64,000 nucleotides of DNA from Arthrinium phaeospermum (Eukaryota; Ascomycota; Sordariomycetes; Amphisphaeriales; Apiosporaceae). The notes under the pieces are model-generated. The model searched no databases. It was not told where the DNA came from and worked only from the letters and a program-made list of their open reading frames with translations. The first letter of the stretch is position 1; the number at the start of each line of letters is the position of its first letter. Made by a program: the position numbers and the translations under genes. The DNA lies in assembly GCA_006503535.1 (NCBI GenBank), contig QYRS01000004.1:1426001-1490000 (forward strand). The letters run 5' to 3'. This document shows, one piece after another, positions 12,642-22,845 of this stretch.

Positions 12642-14510
12642 ATGAGGTTCTTTTCCAAGCGGCGCGGGCCTGTCGAGGCTCCGGTCGTCGAGGAGGCGCC
12701 GCGGACCGACGCGGCCGAACCCGAGGCCGCCATCGGCACTGGCTCCGGCGAGAAATCCCAGCAACTCAACACCACCGACGGCAATATCTCCGACAGCGAT
12801 GCCATCTCGACCGGTGCTCAGGAAGGTGTCAAGGACATTGAGGCCATGACCAAGGTCTGGCCCAAGTCTCACCTGATTCTTGCCTATGTTCTGATCTGGA
12901 TCATTTACTTCATGAACGCGCTGCAACAAGGAACGGTTTCCCTGCTGTCGGTCTATGTGACCAGTTGGTTCGGACAGACGTCGTTGACGGCCGCCACCTC
13001 GGTCATGTCTAGTCTGATCGGTGGTCTGTTCAAGCTGGCACTGGCCAAGATCATTGACCTGTGGGGTCGGCCTCAGGGCTATGCCTTGATGGTTCTGTTC
13101 ATGACCATCGGTTTGATCATGGAGGCCGCTTGCCAAAATCTCGAGACTTACGCAGCTGCTCAAGTCTTCTACTGGGTTGGGTAAGTTGTTGCTGAATCGA
13201 CTCCTCTGTTTGAGATGTTACTAATACATTTGTTTTATCCGTGTAGATACAATGGTCTCGACTATGTGATTAGTGTTTTCGTCTCGGACACTTCGTCCTT
13301 GAAAAACCGAGGCTTGATGTTTGCGTTTGCCTCGTCGCCTTTCATTATCACTGCCTGGCTTACCGGTTACCTTGCGGATGCCTTCAATGAAGGCCCTGGC
13401 ATTCGATGGTGCTTCGGCGCGTTTGCAATCATCATGCCTTTTATACTCATGACTCTATGGGTGCTTCTCATCATTAACTATCGCCGAGCTAAGAAGATGG
13501 GGGTCATGCCTGTGAGAGCTGCCAGTGGTCGCACCAAATGGCAGTCTTTCATCCATTATGCGGAGGAATTCGACATTATGGGCGTATTAATCCTCGTGGC
13601 TGGACTGGCCCTGTTCCTGCTGGCCTTCAACATCTATTCTTACCAGACCGAGGGGTGGAAGTCGCCCATGATCATCTGCTTCATCATCTTCGGCGGCCTG
13701 CTCATCGCCGGATTCGTCGTCTGGGAGAAGTACTTCGCCCGTGTCACTTTCATCCCCTTCCATCTGCTGATGGACCGTACCTGCATGGGCGCCTTCATTG
13801 TCTCCGGCAGCGTGTTCATCAGCTTCTATCTCTGGGACAGCTACTTCCAACCCTTCCTGATCATCGTCAATGGTCTTAACACTGTCCACACGGGCTACGT
13901 GCTCAACATCTACACCATCGGCTCTTGCCTCTGGTCTTTCGTTGTTGGGTGGGCAATCCGCTTCACTGGCCGCTTCAAGTGGATTGCTGTCTACTTTGCC
14001 ATTCCCTTCACTATCCTGGGGGCTGGTCTGATGATCAACTTCCGAGAGCCTGACGTCAACATTGGCTACATTATCATGTGCCAGATCTTCATCGCTGTCG
14101 CCGGCGGTGGCATTGTCATCACGGAGCAAGTCGCGGCCCTGGCCGCCGCATCCCACCAGCACATTGCCGCTGTCCTGGCCATCGAGGGTATGTTCTCCAG
14201 CGTCGGCGGGGCCATTGGCACCACGGTTGCGACCGCCATCTGGACCGGCATCTTCCCCGGCAAGCTTGAGGCGTATCTGCCCGAGGAGGAGAAGGCCAAT
14301 TACATGACCATCTACGGCGACCTGTCAGTCCAGCAGGGTTTCCCCATCGGCAGCCCTGCCCGTGATGCCCTTGCCCGCGCTTATGGCGAGACCCAGAAGC
14401 TCATGCTCATCGCTGCCACCGTAGTCCTGATCATCCCTTGGATTGCCGCCATGTGCTGGAGGGACATTGACGTCAAGAAGTTCAAGCAGGTCAAGGGCAC
14501 GGTGGCGTAA
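12642..14510 (+). CDS. Siderophore-iron transporter (MFS, SIT family)
   Basis: Predicted proton-coupled uptake transporter for ferric siderophores, 600 residues. Exons are 12642-13180 and 13247-14510; the 66-nt intron starts GTAAGT, has a CTAAT branch-like site and splits a Gly codon. Family marks are the cytosolic N-terminus ending GVKDIEAMTKVW, the stretch LAKIIDLWGRPQG after the first helices, ETYAAAQVFYWVGYNG, and DTSSLKNRGLMFAF. These match the fungal Sit1/MirA-MirC group of 14-helix major facilitator proteins rather than sugar or drug carriers. The start ATG has A at -3. It converges with the small peptide genes on the other strand (441 bases between stop codons). The four iron-GATA motifs upstream suggest repression when iron is ample. 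Which siderophore it carries cannot be read from sequence. Confidence 0.92.
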
Positions 14511-14950
14511 AGACCTGTTCCCTACTATGAGGGATATGTCGTCGTCCCTATTCAAGTTTCTTGTATATATAATATGCACATATACCCTGTGTTTTGACGA
14601 AGTGTACATGCCAGGTGGCCGGAAGTGTGCATTTGGTTCATCTTCCTCTATACGAGCGATACGATAGATCTGCTGATAAATATACCCCTAATGTTGTTAT
14701 AACCCAACTCTGAACAAATGAATGAAAATGTGCATCGCCATTATCCTCCTGGGCAGCCTCCACAGCTGAATTTCCTGTGCATCTCTTCGGGCAGCCCACC
14801 CTTTTATCTTTTCAGCAACGATCGTAGCGGTCAAGTTGTTCATAACTTGCATTTACAGTCTATGAGAAACTGGGGGAGGGAAAGGTCAGCCTGCATGATT
14901 TCAGATAAAAGTGGATGGCTTGCAACACGCACCTTGATACTTTCGTACTC
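14511..14950. other. Convergent 3' intergenic region
   Basis: Shared 3' region between the transporter on the plus strand and the first small peptide gene on the minus strand. It is AT-richer, with TATATATAA and AATGAAT stretches suited to polyadenylation. No gene seen. Confidence 0.5.
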
Positions 14951-15207
14951 TCAGCAACAGCCCCAACAACCACAACACTTCTTGCCGCTGTTGCAACAGC
15001 TGGTTACAGGAGAAGAAATCAGTTAGTCAATATGTGTGGGTTTTGAGCATGTAGCCATTCGAGTATCAGGATAACTAACGAGGGCATAATCATGCAATGA
15101 GGCCCCTTAAAGACCGGACTCCTCTCGTCGATAGTGGTGAGGGGACTGGCCTGTACCAGGGCGGCAGCCATGATAATGGCCATGGAAGTGAAGGTGATGA
15201 TTTGCAT
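14951..15207 (-). CDS. Small secreted cysteine-rich peptide, paralog 1
   Basis: Unrecognised family. The spliced gene encodes 58 residues: exon 1 15080-15207, intron 15000-15079 (GTTAGT ... CTAAC branch ... CAG), exon 2 14951-14999. Residues 1-20 form a signal peptide (MQIITFTSMA start, VQA-S cleavage site). A short pro-like segment contains ERSP. The C-terminus holds all eight cysteines as C-x5-CC-NSG-KK-CC-G-C-WG-CC, ending at the stop. The second exon is only 49 nt and carries seven of the eight cysteines. The neighbouring gene upstream has the same design, which is what makes the splice model credible. The dense cysteine pairs could be a disulfide-knotted extracellular peptide or a thiolate metal binder. 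The location beside a siderophore transporter and CFEM genes fits metal handling, but that is inference. Confidence 0.75.
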
Positions 15208-15586
15208 GGTGTTTGTCTTGTTTCTCGGTAGACTCAGGGTGTGCAAACCAATATTGAGAACTGTACGGATGCTAGGGTCAAAAACTGATGGACGGTCGGC
15301 CTTCAAACGGGAAGTCTTCTTGATATGGGGTTTGAGCCTGTTTCTATGCTACCTACTCCTTTCCCCCCTGAAAAGCTACAGGTTCAACATTCGGCCCAAC
15401 TGCCCCAGCGACACTCGGTGATTGACTCTAAACCATGCCAGTAAAGAACAGGAAGCGACCAATAACGGCGGCGGCGGCGGCGATTACCAATAGCTTCCGC
15501 AGTGGAAGCCAGCCGCTTGCTTACATGTTGCTGTCCCAAACCTTCTCCCAAGCCATAGTTAAGTGGTCGTGTAGTTGAGGTCTTGC
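15208..15586. other. Spacer between the twin peptide genes
   Basis: 379 bases separating paralog 2's stop from paralog 1's start; it must hold the promoter of paralog 1. I see no exact ATCWGATAA motif here. A GCC/GGC-repeat segment lies at about 15468-15482. Confidence 0.6.
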
Positions 15587-15881
15587 CTAGCAGCAACCCC
15601 AGCAGCCGCAGCACGTCGTGCCGCTGTTACAGCAGCTATGAGCACGAACGAAAAGGGGTCAGTTCAAAAGTTGTCCTATTTCGAGGAATTGGGGGAGGGG
15701 AGTTATTTGGCAATCAAACATACTCCGGAATCGCCTGGCACTTTGGGTCGCGGGCAGTGAGGAGGAGCGAGCCCGCGCCGTCAGCGGCGGCGGCGTCGGT
15801 GGCGCCAGAGATGGGACCGGCGTGCACGAAGGCGGCCGTGGCTACCACAACGAACATGGAGGCGAAGCTGGTGAATTGCAT
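15587..15881 (-). CDS. Small secreted cysteine-rich peptide, paralog 2
   Basis: Tandem paralog of the preceding gene, 68 residues: exon 1 15724-15881, intron 15636-15723 (GTATGT ... CTGAC branch ... TAG), exon 2 15587-15635. The signal peptide spans residues 1-21 (MQFTSFASMF start, VHA-G cleavage site). A pro-like Ala/Gly/Asp segment with ARDP follows, then C-x5-CC-NSG-TT-CC-G-C-WG-CC to the stop. Intron phase (2), exon-2 length (49 nt), cysteine spacing and terminal residues equal those of paralog 1, while signal and pro regions have diverged. Selection therefore appears to hold the cysteine module. A TATA element lies 178 bases upstream of the ATG. Function unknown; a processed extracellular peptide or metal-binding peptide are the main options. 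Confidence 0.78.
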
Positions 15882-17613
15882 TTTGCGTGGCGTTGGGGCA
15901 AATTGTATTACTTGTAGGGTCTCGATTTGGATTGGACTTGGTAGAGTATATCCTATGAGCAGATGAAGGCAAATGAAGGTAGCTGGATATTACTTCTCAA
16001 GTTTGTAAAAAAAGGAGTTGGAGAGAGAAAAATAAAAACCTGGCGAGGCAGGGGGGCCTTTATACACACAGAGATGACCCTCTGCAGTGGCTTTGCATCG
16101 TCTTTTTCTCATATCCATCAGAATCAACCGTGACGAGGAGGCCTGGGGTCACCTACCGGCCGTTCATTCATAGATACCAGAGCGTATGACCAACGACCAA
16201 CAGCCAACGCGACAACTACATCCGATTGTCGCGAAAAGGGGGAACAAGCCACCGTGTTGCACGCCTTGCCCATCCCTAGATAGTTCGCCTAAGAGGCCAA
16301 TCTTCTTTCACCCATCAACCCCCTGACATAAGCCTTATGCAGTTGTGTCCCAGCGGGGTCTCTGCTGTTGGCTGTTGGGTCCGGGGAGGACCGAATTTCC
16401 TCCCGGCAGTCCGGCTCCAAACTCAATCGGTTTGTTTGCTCGAGGACAAGCATTCTGCTTCATGTAAGTCAGAAAAAACCCTTGCCTGCCTGTTCTACCA
16501 CGCGCCCCACCATCACCACCCCTTGCTCAATCACGTCGTATCACACACTGTTGGTCCGTCCTCGTTTTGTCCAGGCAAACAAATAAGAAAAGCCAATCGC
16601 CTTTCTCGGGTTTCGGTGCTTGAACGGCAGTTAAAACGATATAAGAAAGCATACGAGTGACATAAGATGCCGGCGCCGAGATTTGCCTCAGGCATATGCG
16701 ACTACATGATATGTGCAGACCAACAGTACGATCCAAGATGCAAGCTCAGTGGTTGGGGGCGAGAAGAGGCAATTCGCGTCTCGCGCAATAAGGTCTGATC
16801 TAGCGAACATCCATCCACATTGCAACCATCATCGAAATAGTAATCAAGCACAGAAGCTCTAGCTGCTGTGACCAACCGACAGCAAGGAGGTATCCAATAG
16901 GAGTAACCGGATGGTGCACTTTTGCCAGTGGACATACGTGCGTAATGATAAGTCCATGTGGGAGAAGTGAGCTGTGAATCGAGTAGAAATGCAAGGAGAG
17001 GACGTACACGAAGTTCCAATTAATGGTTGCCGGAGAGGAGGTATGCGAGGATTGTGTAAGTACCTAGCATGGGGAGAAGATTGCGGCTAGATGATACCAC
17101 GCTTCGGGGCCGACAAGGACGTTCTGACGCGCCGAGGCCGGGCTGTGGCCGGCATGCATGCACTTTGCCGCCCCGTGCCGTAGCTGCATAGTTGCCGTGG
17201 TCCCCGTCGCCTGGACTAGTCTCCGAGGAATGTAGGCCTTCGCACCTAATGGATACTTGATCTTCTCGAGAGACCGGACGAGGGAATACTGTTGAGGAGC
17301 CGTGATCTCGCAAGTGAGTTCTGCTGAAACAACTGGTTTAGAAGCATCATATTGCAGAAGACCAACCAGGCGCGGTCACGCAATGGAGTTGCTGTCGTAC
17401 ACGCTAATCATTTATTAAATTATCAAAAGCTATCTGGACTTTCAAGTCTTCAGATAGCCATTGGAATCGAAAGCTATTATTGCTACAATCATTGCCCATT
17501 ACTGTTTCATTGCGCCACATCTTGTGCGTATGTGTGTATATGTCTGACCAGGACTGAGGTCCTTTCAGATTAGGTCCCTGCCATGTGGTAGACCGTGAAC
17601 TTTGTCTTACAAA
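15882..17613. other. Gene-free stretch upstream of peptide paralog 2
   Basis: 1.7 kb without a supportable gene. The first 200 bases are the promoter and leader of the peptide gene; the rest holds the 3' flank of the CFEM gene. No repeats or motifs stand out. Confidence 0.55.
16059..16064 (-). promoter_or_regulatory. TATA box of peptide paralog 2
   Basis: TATAAA on the minus strand, 178 bases upstream of the start codon at 15881 and followed by GG. A strong TATA suits a highly or conditionally expressed small secreted protein. Confidence 0.5.
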
Positions 17614-18379
17614 CTACAATGCAACAACAATTCCGACCATACCAGCCAAAACTCCACCAACCACCTTCGCGACGCCCTGGGTAGCCGCAGCATTGGCGGG
17701 CGGGCTGGTCGAAGAGGCCGCGGCGGTGGAGGAAGCCCCGCTGCCACCGCTCCCCGTGGGCGTCGGGACCGAGGCGCTCTGGGTAATGGACATGGACGTG
17801 GGCACGGACATGGACGCCGTCGCGTTGGAGGGGATCGAGGTCTGGATGCTCAGCAGGGGCTGGGTGAGCGGGGTGGTGGCGGCGGTGCCGGACGACGGCG
17901 TCGTCATCAGGCTCATGGAGCCGGTGACGGCGGCGGTGCTCGGCATGGGCGAGGCGCTGAAGGTCAGCTTGCCGGCCGCGAAGCTCGAGCAGATGTCGTT
18001 GCCGGCCTGCAGGGCCTGGCCCAGCTCTTTGGAGGAGCACTTGCTCGTCAGGCACGGCGCCACGATGGGCGCCAGGGCCGACTGGGTGGCCGGGCTGCAC
18101 TGGCACGATATATCGCCCGCAGCGCAGCCGACCTTGCTGATGGCGTCGGTGAGGCAGGGGATCTGTATTTGGCGGGAAGAGAGATAGAGGGTCAGTTTAA
18201 GCTCTTATGGTGCTTCCGTTGTTTATGTGCCGCGAAACGAAACGAAACGAAACAAGACCCGAGTCATGGATATCGCCAGATGGTTGGGGTCAACGACTTA
18301 CAGCGCAGTCAGGCTCGCCAACAAAGTATCCCTGGGCAGCAGCAAGGGCCGCAGAGGCGATAATAACAACAGCCTTCAT
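17614..18379 (-). CDS. CFEM-domain protein with GPI-anchor signal
   Basis: Predicted cell-surface haem/iron-binding-type CFEM protein, 208 residues. Exons are 18302-18379 and 17614-18162, with a 139-nt phase-0 intron beginning GTAAGT right after codon 26. Signal peptide at about 1-16. The CFEM domain has the full set of eight cysteines at 25, 29, 39, 46, 48, 63, 68 and 84. Asp43 sits three residues before C46, the position that supplies the iron ligand in structurally known CFEM haem carriers. Then follows a long Ser/Thr/Pro-rich stalk (about 90-180) and a hydrophobic C-terminal tail (VVGGVLAGMVGIVVAL), as expected for GPI attachment. In yeasts such proteins relay haem; in filamentous fungi other CFEM proteins act in adhesion or virulence, so the ligand is not certain. 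Its upstream neighbour is a diverged copy. Confidence 0.88.
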
Positions 18380-19254
18380 GGTTTCTGGATACGGGTAGTT
18401 TGTTGAGTAAGTAATCCAAGGGCAGTATAAGGTAAACCTAGGATAAACGAGCGCAATTGACTAAAAAATGTCGATGGGGTTGCGGGGAATGGCAAGCGAG
18501 GGAAAGAAACGCTGCAAGGGAGGAAGAGAGTTGAGATCAGGTTAATATAGCATGACCTCGGGCGAGAATGAGGGCGGGCCAATATTTAGTACTGGCCGAC
18601 TGGCATGGAAGGCCGCGCAGGCACTCGGTCATCGACGTCGTTCCATTGCTTGATTGGAGACGTCAATGGCATCTCAGCCAGCCCATGGGCGACGGACAGC
18701 ACAAGGGGGCTTCCAATTGGCTGCCGAACCGGTCGATCAGCTGCAGCCAAGTTATGAAGCTCTCGACTTGTATCCGATCCGGGGGCGTCTGCTAGTCCAA
18801 GCCAGGTACGACTACGCTCACTACAGGCAGGCACGCAGGCAAGGAGGGTACTAGTTGGAGTGCAGCTGCAGCCTGCAGGGAAGGTGCATGTTTGGTCGAT
18901 ACGAGCTCGGAGCTAGAGGCGGGGGTTAGCGAAGTACTCGAGGCCATCGTATGTCGGAGCTGGCGCCGGCAAGTACAGCCCTATCAGAACACCCCCGCAT
19001 CAATATTCCCATTGAGTTTGGGACGTTCCACCAGCGCCCCCGTCCGGTTTGGGCAGTCGATACAAACAAGGATCCTCTATTCCAGTAAGTAGTAATCTTG
19101 TCTTGGAAGTTCCGTCCTAACTTCATCTCCTTTAAACTTTACAAAGGGCTAGGATACTACGTTGAACAACCATGTCACAATATCGATCCAATCAATACTT
19201 CCTCTTATTCTCTTCCTGGTTGCCTGACCAACTCACAACATACTCAAACTAAGG
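18380..19254. other. Upstream region of the CFEM gene
   Basis: 875 bases between the CFEM gene and its diverged copy. A TATATTAA element lies at 18542-18549. I see no coding frame with support. Confidence 0.55.
18542..18549 (-). promoter_or_regulatory. TATA-like element of the CFEM gene
   Basis: TATATTAA on the minus strand, 163-170 bases upstream of the CFEM start codon at 18379. Confidence 0.4.
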
Positions 19255-20230
19255 TCATGAGTCCACCGTCATACGCTGGCCTTCCCTTTTCCTTGCCGAT
19301 TGACACCCACGGCAATGCTCGCATTGACAATCACAATCGTGCCTTTTGCGAAAACGTCGGAGTATTCGCCAGTTGACAAAAATCAGTATTGGCAACCCGA
19401 CACCCATTCCCACTCCTAACCCAATAGCAAGCTTGTGGTAATCTGGTCTCTGCGCCGGACAGTTGGCAGCCGTAGTCGTTGGCGCCGATGGTAATGCCTG
19501 AGTGGTCGTGGACGCTGTGAAACTAACTGAAGCTGGAGCTGTGACCGTCGTTGTCGTCATCATCAGGAGCGTCGTCCACGTAGAAGGTACCGTGGAGTTG
19601 CAGGCTGTGACGACTGCGACGGAACTTCCCGTGAGCCAGAGACGGGATGTTGCTTGGGAAAACCTTGACGAGCTGCACGGAAGAGCCGCTGACGTGGCGT
19701 CCGTCGTTGTCCAGGACGTGGCCTCGGTGGTGTTGAAAGAAGAAGGAACAGACGAGAAAGAAGTACCGGTGAAACCGTGGCTGCTTGATCCGTCCGATGT
19801 AGCGCTGGCGTTTCCCGGGTGGCTTGCCGAATACGACCGGCCAGCGCGGAAAACCTCACAAGACCTGGAAAAGGCATCCAAGGCGCTCAGCTCTATGTGG
19901 TCCGTCGACGATGCCTCCGACCGGCACAAGCGACGGACAAGACTCGCCGCCAGCGACGTGATCCGGCGCTGCTCGCTCCCGCACTGGCAGTCAAGAGTCC
20001 ATACGTAGCAGTCGTGGATAGACGATATCGCGGCTGCAACGGCGTGGCGCTGTTTATTGAGGCAGCAAAGGTCAGCTCTACCTATATGTCTCGTCTCACT
20101 CCTTCCAGCTAGTAGGGGGTATATCAGGGGGAAAGGGGGTTGTCCCTACAGCGCATTGCGGCTCTCCATCATAGAACTGTGCTGCACAAACGCCAAACAG
20201 CAGCATCACGGTGCCTATAGGGCCTTTCAT
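19255..20230 (-). CDS. Diverged CFEM-like single-pass membrane protein
   Basis: Predicted type I membrane protein of 291 residues, exons 20150-20230 and 19255-20049. The 100-nt phase-0 intron has an atypical GTAGGG donor, a good GCTGACC branch site and a CAG acceptor. Exon 1 ends GEPQCA exactly where the neighbouring CFEM gene ends GEPDCA, with the intron at the same place, so the two are probably tandem duplicates. The domain keeps C26, C41, C48, C50, C69 and C91 but lacks cysteines two and seven. The position of the iron-ligand Asp is Thr, although Asp47 lies next to C48. A Ser/Thr-rich mucin-like stalk follows, then a transmembrane helix at about 233-254. The basic cytosolic tail carries five cysteines (C-D-C-Q-C-E-H-C-R-G-C, 266-276). 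It may sense or anchor at the wall rather than bind haem. The exon 1 model rests on homology to its neighbour. Confidence 0.7.
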
Positions 20231-20881
20231 ACCGGATTCGGTGTATCACGAGTACACAGAACTTGATCTCAGGTGCATCAACTTGTTATGCATGTGGATG
20301 AATGCCATTATGGATCAAAACATGCGGGCCTCAGGAGCCTGGCTGGTCTTTCTTATACCGACAAGTCGCCAAGTCATGATCCAGAACCTGGTAGTTTGGA
20401 GAATATACCGGCATGACAATAGAAAGTGTTCGTATCGCCCCGGCATTCTGCTCTTTCAGTTGTGGTTCATGTCGCACTGAGACTGATTCAGATAATTAAA
20501 GAGCAAGACAGTAAACGGTTCCTCTCCAAATAAGCGGCACTCTGTATTAACTTCGAGAACTACAAGACCTGAAATTCAAATATGAAGATGGTAATGGTAA
20601 GAGCCAAGCATTGCCGGGAATAGACGGGGTCGTTGATTAGTGAAGTAATATTTCGAGCATTCAAATTGCCTACGCTAGCTAGTTTGTCCAACGCCAGTCA
20701 GCCTCCTATGTGCTATGCAAGATCGTGAAAACATTCCGTAAACCAGACACCCCATTGCCAATCAAAACATCAGCCAGCAAGCACTGTTTTGCTGCTCAAT
20801 CACTTCTTTCTCATAATAAATATATGTATCAATAAATGTAATATCCTATTTCGATAAGATCTGCCATCCACTTCTTTCAAT
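20231..20881. other. Intergenic region between CFEM-like and lysophospholipase genes
   Basis: 651 bases. It holds the promoter of the CFEM-like gene (a TTCAGATAA near-match to the iron motif lies near 20487) and AT-rich 3' sequence of the lysophospholipase gene near 20820. No gene seen. Confidence 0.5.
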
Positions 20882-22845
20882 TTAAATCGCGAGGACCAGG
20901 CCCGACGCGGCCACCGCCGACATCAAGGCCAAGACCTTGGTGAAGTCGCCGGCGCGGCCGCCGGCCGCGCTGTTCTCCTCGATGCCGATGACGGCCTGGG
21001 CTGGAAGCCGCCCGCGATGGGGCGGGTGTCGGTGGTGCCGTCCCAGCAGTGGGACTTGAAGCAGTCCTGGCAGGCGGCGGGGATGGTGGCGTTGGTCTTG
21101 AGCATGCTGCGCTGCAGCACGGCGCAGCCGATGCAGGTGCGCCACTTGGAGGACATGTCGCCCGTCGTGCCGTTGCCCATGGTGGCAGCGTTGTAGCCGT
21201 TCTGGATGATGGCGTTGCGCTCGGCGTCCTCGTAGCTCATGGTGAAGGTCGAGACGTTGCCCCAGGCCGTGTAGGCCGTGAGGGGGACGTAGACGATCAG
21301 GGGCGGCATGGGCCCGTCGGCCCGGCCGCCCGTGGTGTAGTTCTTGGGGTCGCAGCCGAAGAAGGTCGGGCGCTGGTTCAGGCCCTTGTTGATGAAGGTC
21401 TCGGCGTCGGGCACGACGGGGAAGCGGGTCCCGTTGCTGATGGGCTCCGCCGTGCGGTCGTAGGTGGCGCGCAGGGCCGTGCCGTTGGGGAAGTTGTTGT
21501 CCGTGTCGGCCGAAGAGTCAACGGCGAAGATGACGTCGAGGCCGCGCTCAGGCTGGATCAGGGGGTGGATGGGCATGTTTTGCAGATCCTCGCCGCCGTC
21601 CACGAGCGTCAGGGTGGTCTCGTCCGCGGACGGGTTGGTCCTACCGTTGTACTTGTAGAAAGGGTTGGGAGAATAGACGGCGATGTCGTCGTTGGCTCTG
21701 CCAATGCGATCCAAGAGACTCTCGACCGCGTTGGTAACGAAGTCGGGAATCTTTTCCGACGAGATGTTTCGCATGGCAATTTGGTTGAACAGGGAACTGC
21801 TGGTGCCCATGACGTATCCGTAGTTATCGAATCCGCTCATGCACTTCTCCTTGTCGGGAATCGCACCGTTCGAGAAGTTGGATCCGAGATACTGCAGAGG
21901 CACGAATCCGAAAACGCTGGGGTCGAACGAGCCCATCTCCCACGGGTTGAATTCATACACGGTGGAGTTGAGCGCGACAACCTTCTCGTTCGGCAAACGC
22001 CCGTCCGCCACCAGGATCGGCAGAGGCTGGTTGGCGTCATTGAACCCAGGGGAGCGCGAGATGGACGAAAAGGTGTAGGAAGGACCGCCATCCTTCGCAT
22101 TGATCAGCTGATACGAGAGCGTGCGGCCCCAGTAGTCGGTGATGGAAGCTTCGTAGCCGGCATCTCGCTTCGCGTTGACGGCGTCATGCACGTCGTCCCA
22201 GTAGGAAGCAGTGTTGAGGATCGAAATGCCACTATCCTTGGGACCCTTCAGGATGGACCGGCTGAATTGCCACAGGTCGGAGCCCTTGCTGCCGTCCCGG
22301 AGCTGGGTGATAGTCGAGAAGTTGTTGGCGTAGATGGAGCCCACCAACCAGCCACCGCCCGATAGACCAGCTATGTAAGTTGCCGACTGCAGGAGCCCTC
22401 CAATGCCGTGTTGGTCGGTGGAGCCGGCGACGCGGCTGTCAGCGGCGGCCACGAAGCCCGCCCCGTTCATCAGGGCCCTGTAGCCTCCGCCGGACAGCGC
22501 GATACCCACATTGGGCAATTCCGTCAGATTCTGTCGGTGCCTGTTGATGTAGGCCTGCGCATCGAAATCGGGGATGTTAGCTCCCCGCAGGAAATCGATC
22601 ATGGGCTGCACGGTGTTGCCGCGTCGCGTTTTCAGCCAGTCGGCTTCCTGCTGTGAAACATTCTGGGCGCTGCGAACTGTGGGCCGGGTCGAAGGGCACT
22701 TGACCTCGGCCGGCGCATAGCCTCCAGAGGGCGAGTCCGGCAGCGCCCTTCGGACGACCTCTCCGACTTCAGCTGAGACGGAGACGAGGCTCGGTGATGC
22801 CAGGGCCAGCGAGGCCAGCGATAGGAGGGTAAAACTCGTATACAT
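20882..22845 (-). CDS. Lysophospholipase (phospholipase B), C-terminal frameshift
   Basis: Secreted fungal lysophospholipase that removes acyl chains from glycerophospholipids. It has no introns and a signal peptide at about 1-16. The catalytic patatin/cPLA2-like domain shows the SGGGYRA loop (118-124), nucleophile Ser162 in GLSGGGW and the DGGEDLQNMP motif carrying the catalytic Asp. Many Asn-linked sites and a cysteine-rich end (CQDCFKSHCWDG) are typical. In the first frame the protein runs to a stop at 20923 (640 residues) with an odd Arg/Pro/Ser tail. The frame shifted by one base from about 21000 encodes an acidic segment and a hydrophobic tail (MSAVAASGLVLAI) ending at 20882, a clear GPI signal. 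One base therefore seems missing near TTCCAGCCCAG, either through sequence error or a true mutation giving an unanchored, fully secreted enzyme. Confidence 0.9.

Noticed and set aside
13587..14162. Acidic 191-codon minus-strand frame
   Set aside because: Shadow of the siderophore transporter; the Asp/Glu-rich composition is what reversed hydrophobic codons give.
21049..22365. Long plus-strand open frame of 438 codons
   Set aside because: It is the antisense shadow of the GC-rich lysophospholipase gene, whose motifs are unmistakable on the other strand.
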